Origin: Roseburia rectibacter | GTDB taxonomy: Bacteria; Bacillota; Clostridia; Lachnospirales; Lachnospiraceae | Assembly (NCBI RefSeq): GCF_014287515.2 | Contig: NZ_CP092473.1 | Coordinates: 1,143,001 to 1,207,000 of the forward strand | Reading direction: 5' to 3' | Length of the DNA: 64,000 bases | Part shown: positions 59,746 to 64,000 of the stretch, one piece after another | Numbering within the stretch: the stretch's first letter is position 1 | Layout: each line of letters opens with the position of its first letter | The notes under the pieces: model-generated | Told to the model about the DNA's origin: nothing | What the model saw: only the letters and a program-made list of their open reading frames with translations | Database searches by the model: none | Program-made: the position numbers and the translations under genes

Positions 59746-60675
59746 ATGAAAAGAACGTTAAAAACATTAATGATTCTGGTCATGGCAATGTTGTTAATGA
59801 CTGGATGTAGAAATGGTAAGAGTGAAGAGAGTAATGTAATATCTGATGCCAATACAGATATAAATACTGATGTAAACGAAGATGGCGGTACGTTCAATAC
59901 AGGTAAAGACTATCCAATTGATATTAAAGACATTGATTGGAGGGTTGAAAGCGGGATAATAGATGGACAAAATACAGTAGCTTTTAGTTATACAAATAAT
60001 AGTTCATATACTATTTGTGATGTAGAAATGAAATTCACACAAAAACCAGATGTTACAGATGATCAGCGCTCAGTATTTGATGCACTGGCAGCAGAACGAG
60101 ACTGGACTGATGATGACGTGAAAGCTATTTATATTTTGGGATATAATAGACATTTTGCAGATCCAGGGGAAACAGCTGAAAGCACCGCTTGTGTGATTAA
60201 TGGGACATATACATTAGTTGAAAACATTCAGCAATATGAATTAATGGAGCCTGATTCAGTTGAGGTAGCATATATTGGTGACAACAATAAGATGTATATG
60301 ATGACATATGATTTTAAAAATAATCAACAATCATATACATTAGATGAAGGCCAAGATATTTTTGAATGGTCCGATAGCGATATAAGCAAACTTATTCCTA
60401 AAACAAAGTTCAGAGTAGTAAATGTTGATGTTGATAATACTGATGTATTTGCTTTCTCTGGATATGGGGTAACCCATGATGAGTACATAAAATATATTGA
60501 CGACTGCAAGAAAAATGGTTTTACAGATATAGAGGCTGATAGTACAAGTAATTCTGACAATAGTTATTACAAAGCCTATAATACAAATGGCTACTTTGTT
60601 ACGGCAGGTTATTCTTCAGAAAGCGATAAAATTTCAGTGTTCGTTAGCAATGATGCTGAAACAACTACCGAGTGA
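59746..60675 (+). CDS. Phage-encoded lipoprotein with DUF6591-like end
   Basis: 309 residues: signal MKRTLKTLMILVMAMLLM and lipobox TGC (Cys near 21), a Ser/Asp/Asn linker, a central beta domain (DWRVESGIIDGQNTVAFSYT, SSYTICDVEMKFTQKP) with WTDDDVKAIYILGYNRHFAD, and a C-terminal module (KFRVVNVDVDNTDVFAFSGY, THDEYIKYIDDCKKNGF, YKAYNTNGYFVTAGY) that I recall as DUF6591. It would be surface-displayed by the lysogen. It is followed after 10 bases by a related gene. Confidence 0.75.
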   Translation: MKRTLKTLMILVMAMLLMTGCRNGKSEESNVISDANTDINTDVNEDGGTFNTGKDYPIDIKDIDWRVESGIIDGQNTVAFSYTNNSSYTICDVEMKFTQKPDVTDDQRSVFDALAAERDWTDDDVKAIYILGYNRHFADPGETAESTACVINGTYTLVENIQQYELMEPDSVEVAYIGDNNKMYMMTYDFKNNQQSYTLDEGQDIFEWSDSDISKLIPKTKFRVVNVDVDNTDVFAFSGYGVTHDEYIKYIDDCKKNGFTDIEADSTSNSDNSYYKAYNTNGYFVTAGYSSESDKISVFVSNDAETTTE

Positions 60676-60685
60676 GGAATGAGAT

Positions 60686-61540
60686 ATGAAAAGAACGTTA
60701 AAAACATTAATGATTCTGGTCATGGCAATGTTGTTAATGACTGGATGCGGAAGTGACAAGAGTGAAGAGAGTAATGTAACATCTGATGCAAATACAGATA
60801 TAAACTCAACAGTATCTGAATCCGAAGACGATATCAAGTATTCAGATCTTTTACCGGTTACAGAGGATTATTTCAAAAACGGTGAAGTGGCAATCATAGA
60901 ACCAGATGGTGGCAGTCAATATTATTTTCGCGTTACCAATTTTACAGATGATGAGTACGAAGCATATGTTGAAGCTTGTAAGGCAGCTGGCTTTGATGAT
61001 GTTCATTACGAGGGGGATATTGGAACTGATGATAAGATGTATTTAGCATATGCGCTTAATAGAAAATATTATTTAGACATAACGACCAATAATGAAATAA
61101 AAGCAGTTGACATATCTTGTCAAATTGTTGACGAATCAGAAACAACAGAGACCGAAAGTATACAAGCAACTGAAACAGAAGTGACAGAAATAGAGTCGAC
61201 TGAAAACAGTACAACAATGTCAACCGATACTGAGAGTTCAGCACAAACCGACGCAACAGTTAGTAGTACAGACATTATTAGACCGGAATTTAAAGAAGCA
61301 ATGGATAACTACGAAGCATTCTTTGATGAATACTGTGAGTTTATGAAAAAATATAATGAATCTGACGATACAACATCATTGCTTGCCGACTATGCGAGTT
61401 ACATGGTCAAGTATACAGATACTATGCAGAAGATGAACAATATCAGTGAAGACGAATTAACAGATGTCGAGGTTGCGTATTACGCAGAAGTATCAGCAAG
61501 GATATCTGCAAAACTGATAGAGGCAGGAGCACAACAATAA
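60686..61540 (+). CDS. Second phage lipoprotein, N-terminal duplicate of the preceding gene
   Basis: 284 residues. The first 24 codons and the leader bases (gaatgagatatgaaaagaac) repeat the preceding gene almost exactly (MKRTLKTLMILVMAMLLMTG), then SDKSEESNVTSDANTDINS diverges. One DUF6591-like module follows (YYFRVTNFTDDEYEAYVEAC, KAAGFDDVHYEG, YLAYALNRKYYLDI), then a long Thr/Glu/Ser linker (TETESIQATETEVTEIESTE) and a C-terminal helical domain (PEFKEAMDNYEAFFDEYCEF). Terminator after it. Confidence 0.75.
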   Translation: MKRTLKTLMILVMAMLLMTGCGSDKSEESNVTSDANTDINSTVSESEDDIKYSDLLPVTEDYFKNGEVAIIEPDGGSQYYFRVTNFTDDEYEAYVEACKAAGFDDVHYEGDIGTDDKMYLAYALNRKYYLDITTNNEIKAVDISCQIVDESETTETESIQATETEVTEIESTENSTTMSTDTESSAQTDATVSSTDIIRPEFKEAMDNYEAFFDEYCEFMKKYNESDDTTSLLADYASYMVKYTDTMQKMNNISEDELTDVEVAYYAEVSARISAKLIEAGAQQ

Positions 61541-61556
61541 TTTAATAATTTACCAG

Positions 61557-61589
61557 ACAGAGGTACTTAAACAGTATCTCTGTTTTTTT
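61557..61589 (+). terminator. Terminator of the lipoprotein pair
   Basis: ACAGAGGTACT and AGTATCTCTGT pair with one mismatch around TAAAC, followed by seven T. Confidence 0.82.
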
Positions 61590-61602
61590 ATGCCTATTTT
61601 TT

Positions 61603-61636
61603 TGCGCGCGAAAAAAACATACCCTTTTATGAAGAG
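61603..61636 (+). promoter_or_regulatory. Start-associated element, copy N
   Basis: TGCGCGCGAAAAAAACATAC then CCTTTTATGAAGAG. It repeats the 34-43 kb pattern 18 kb away, again right after a terminator, but lies 53 bases before the start at 61689, beyond normal ribosome-site spacing. Confidence 0.6.
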
Positions 61637-61688
61637 AAGGGATAAAATATCCATTTTCTTTTACGTTTTTAGGAAAGGAGTTCTGATT

Positions 61689-61979
61689 ATGCTGGAAAGT
61701 AAATTTCAGGCAAATCTTGTTGCAGAATTAAAGAGACGGTTTCCCGGATGCATTGTCATGAAGAATGATGCAAACTATATTCAGGGGATTCCGGATATTC
61801 TTATTTTGTATAACGACATGTGGGCTTCTTTGGAATGTAAGAAAAGTGCGAGTGCAAAAAAACAGCCAAATCAGGAATATTATGTCAGGCGTATGAATGA
61901 GATGTCCTTCTCAAGATTCATATGTCCAGAAAATAAGGAGGAAGTATTGAATGAACTTCAACAAACATTCCAAACTTGA
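61689..61979 (+). CDS. Phage VRR-NUC-like nuclease
   Basis: 96 residues with the PD-(D/E)xK pattern: an N-terminal Glu helix (MLESKFQANLVAELKRRFPG), then IPDILILYNDMWASLECKKS where the Asp, Glu and Lys are correctly spaced (D-x10-E-C-K), and a C-terminal helix region (AKKQPNQEYYVRRMNEMSFS). VRR-NUC and phage Holliday-junction-type nucleases look like this. Start ATG 61689 follows AAAGGAGTTCTGATT. Confidence 0.8.
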   Translation: MLESKFQANLVAELKRRFPGCIVMKNDANYIQGIPDILILYNDMWASLECKKSASAKKQPNQEYYVRRMNEMSFSRFICPENKEEVLNELQQTFQT

Positions 61980-62508
61980 AGGGCAGCACGCTTTTCTTGG
62001 AGCCAGTAAATATCACTGGATTAATTACGATGAAGAAAAAATAGCAGAATCTTATTTGAGATTCAAAGCGACTCAGCAGGGAACAATTTATCATGCATTT
62101 GCAGCACAATGTATATCACTTGGACAGAAGCTCCCGAAATCTGCAAAAACTTTGAATATGTATGTGAATGATGCAATTGGATTTCGGATGATTCCAGAAC
62201 AGGTGCTATATTATTCCGATAATTGTTTTGGAACAGCTGATTCAATATGTTTTCGGAATCGAATGTTACGTATTCATGATTTGAAAACAGGTGTGATTCC
62301 AGCACATATGGAACAGCTTGAGATATATACAGCTTTATTTTGTTTGGAGTATGGAATTAAGCCATCTGACATTGATATTGAGTTGCGAATATACCAAAAT
62401 GATGAAATTTTTTATCACAATCCGGAAGCTGATGAAATTGTTCCAATAATGGATAAGATCATAACTTTTAATAAAGTGCTTAACAAGATTAAGGAACAGG
62501 AGGGATAA
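61951..62508 (+). CDS. RecB/Cas4-like PD-(D/E)xK exonuclease
   Basis: 185 residues. An N-terminal block (HSKLEGQHAFLGASKYHWIN), a His in GTIYHAFAAQ, then FGTADSICFRNRMLRIHDLKTG, with the metal-binding Asp and D-x-K, and HMEQLEIYTALFCLEYG, matching the YqaJ/RecB/Cas4 nuclease group. Phage recombination exonucleases have this layout. It overlaps the previous nuclease gene by 29 bases; its ribosome site AAGGAGGAAG lies in that gene. Confidence 0.8.
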   Translation: MNFNKHSKLEGQHAFLGASKYHWINYDEEKIAESYLRFKATQQGTIYHAFAAQCISLGQKLPKSAKTLNMYVNDAIGFRMIPEQVLYYSDNCFGTADSICFRNRMLRIHDLKTGVIPAHMEQLEIYTALFCLEYGIKPSDIDIELRIYQNDEIFYHNPEADEIVPIMDKIITFNKVLNKIKEQEG

Positions 62509-62510
62509 CA

Positions 62511-64000
62511 ATGGATAATTCATGGGAAAACAAAGATGATGTCTTAGCACATTATGGTATGCCAAAACGATCCGGTCGTTATCCCTGGGGTTCTGGAGAA
62601 AATCCATATCAGCACAGTGGTGATTTTTTAGCCCGTGTCGGAGAACTTAAGAAATCTGGAATGAAAGAGACTCAGATAGCTGAAAGTATGGGATTGACAA
62701 CAACTCAGCTTAGGACTCAGATGAGCTTGGCGAAGGATGAGCGTAGATCGCTTCAGGTTGAAACAGCAAAAGGATTGCGGGAAAAAGGTTACAGCTTAAA
62801 CGAAATTGCACAGAAGATGGGATTTAAAAATGACTCATCTGTACGTTCTTTGTTAAATACAAATTCCGAAGTTCGTATGAATCAGGCTCAGAAGACAGCT
62901 GATTTTCTGAAAAAGATGGTCAATGAAAAAGGAATGATCGATGTTGGTACAGGAGTGGAACGTGAGCTTGGTGTTTCTAAGGAAAAGATGAATCAGGCTC
63001 TTTATATTCTTCAAATGGAGGGTTATGAAACATTTGGAGGTGGAGTTCCACAGGTAACGAATAAAGGAAAACAGACCAACATCAAGGTTTTATGTCCTCC
63101 TGGAACACCATATAAAGTAAACGAAGATGGAAAAAAGACATCAAGCGCTATATATGATTTTGATAACATTCATTCAGTTAAGGATTACATATCTTACGAT
63201 GGCGGCGAGACCTTTCATAAATCATTTGTGTATCCGGAGAGCATGAGCTCTAAACGTCTGGCGATTCGTTATGCTGAAGACGGAGGTATTAAAAAAGATG
63301 GTGTCATTGAAATCAGACCAGGTGTACAGGATTTGTCTCTTGGAGAATCAAGATACGCACAGGTCCGTATCATGGTTGACAAAACACATTATCTAAAAGG
63401 TATGGCGATTTATTCAGATAATCTTCCAGATGGCGTGGACGTTATGTTCAATACGAACAAGAAATCCGGTACGCCAATGACCGATGTTTTAAAAAAGATA
63501 AAAGCTGATCCAGATAATCCATTTGGTTCCCTCATCAAAGAACATGGCGGACAAAGTTATTATATTGGAAAAGATGGTAAAGAGCACTTATCTCTTATCA
63601 ATAAAGCACGAGAAGAAGGAGATTGGGATCAGTGGTCAAGAAATTTGCCATCACAGTTTTTGGCAAAGCAGAGTATATCGCTGATAAAAAAACAGTTAGG
63701 ACTTGCCATGTCTGATAAACAGGCGGAATTTGATGAAATCTGTTCACTTACAAATCCAACTGTAAAAAAGAATCTGTTAAAATCCTTTGCTGATGATTGT
63801 GATTCCGCAGCAGTTCATTTGAAAGCGGCAGCATTACCACGTCAGCGTTATCAGGTCATCCTTCCGTTGACATCTATTAAAGATAATGAAGTGTATGCAC
63901 CGAACTTTACAGATGGAGAAACTGTTGCGTTGGTTCGGTTTCCGCATGGTGGCACGTTTGAGATACCTATCTTAAAAGTTAATAATAAGCAGGCGGAAGG
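62511..64000 (+). CDS. Large HTH-containing phage protein, C-terminus outside the window
   Basis: The frame is open from ATG 62511 (GGAGGGATAAC before it) to the window edge, 496 complete codons. HYGMPKRSGRYPWGSGENPY opens the protein, followed by two helix-turn-helix-like segments (GMKETQIAESMGLTTTQLRT, GYSLNEIAQKMGFKNDSSVR) and a winged-helix-like VGTGVERELGVSKEKMNQAL. A beta-rich region follows (GVIEIRPGVQDLSLGESRYA), and the visible end reads PRQRYQVILPLTSIKDNE and VALVRFPHGGTFEIPILKV. From memory, related proteins continue to a DFDGD motif like that of multisubunit RNA polymerase beta-prime. That motif is not visible here, so this is a hypothesis. Confidence 0.55.
   Translation, partial: MDNSWENKDDVLAHYGMPKRSGRYPWGSGENPYQHSGDFLARVGELKKSGMKETQIAESMGLTTTQLRTQMSLAKDERRSLQVETAKGLREKGYSLNEIAQKMGFKNDSSVRSLLNTNSEVRMNQAQKTADFLKKMVNEKGMIDVGTGVERELGVSKEKMNQALYILQMEGYETFGGGVPQVTNKGKQTNIKVLCPPGTPYKVNEDGKKTSSAIYDFDNIHSVKDYISYDGGETFHKSFVYPESMSSKRLAIRYAEDGGIKKDGVIEIRPGVQDLSLGESRYAQVRIMVDKTHYLKGMAIYSDNLPDGVDVMFNTNKKSGTPMTDVLKKIKADPDNPFGSLIKEHGGQSYYIGKDGKEHLSLINKAREEGDWDQWSRNLPSQFLAKQSISLIKKQLGLAMSDKQAEFDEICSLTNPTVKKNLLKSFADDCDSAAVHLKAAALPRQRYQVILPLTSIKDNEVYAPNFTDGETVALVRFPHGGTFEIPILKVNNKQAE

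Noticed and set aside
33915..64000. Integrase, lysis repressor or virion genes
   Set aside because: None was found by motif; they must lie beyond the right edge or be too divergent to see.

Overview
The window joins about 34 kb of Firmicutes chromosome, most like a gut Lachnospiraceae (Roseburia/Agathobacter type), to about 30 kb of phage DNA that runs off the right edge. The host call rests on gene content and style: LplABC-type sugar ABC transporter, many cytoplasmic glycoside hydrolases, strong GGAGG ribosome sites and AT-leaning codon use. The phage part is lower in G+C, entirely on the plus strand, and packed with short genes.

Host part (1-33914). It opens with the 3' end of a GPH-type sugar symporter and an AraC regulator. 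Next come an AraC gene remnant, hisS and aspS. From 6 to 27 kb lies a carbohydrate-utilisation locus: GH78-, GH88-, GH2-, GH35-, GH43-, beta-glucuronidase-, GH127- and GH27-type enzymes, a MATE exporter, AraC and LacI regulators and an ABC importer. Together these fit use of side chains containing Rha, GlcA, Gal and Ara, such as arabinogalactan or gum arabic. LacI-type palindromes lie upstream of lacI and of the ABC operon. After this come a two-component system, a lipoprotein, a CheV-like gene with a one-base frameshift and an acidic/lysine-rich membrane protein.

Junction. At 33858 a gene begins exactly like hisH (MIAIIDYDA) but leaves homology after about nine codons and stops at 33914. The phage therefore appears to be integrated in the 5' end of hisH, with the rest of hisH outside the window.

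Phage part (34 kb to the end). From 34 to 47 kb there are about 30 small genes, many of membrane proteins. Several are separated by near-identical terminator hairpins followed by a conserved start-associated sequence. Three paralogues of one membrane-protein family and a tRNA-like element lie here. From 47 to 58 kb are the replication and nucleotide genes: a 1406-residue protein that combines an SF3 helicase, a primase-polymerase-like domain and family B DNA polymerase; a probable ssDNA-binding protein; a methylase-like protein; an SF2 helicase; a HAD fusion; a MazG-like gene with an in-frame TAG; and a ThyX-like protein. At 59.3-59.7 kb a ribbon-helix-helix gene sits beside five copies of the palindrome TGGATATCCA. 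Two related lipoproteins and two nuclease-like proteins follow. The last gene is a large HTH-containing protein cut by the window edge. No integrase, repressor or virion gene is visible here.
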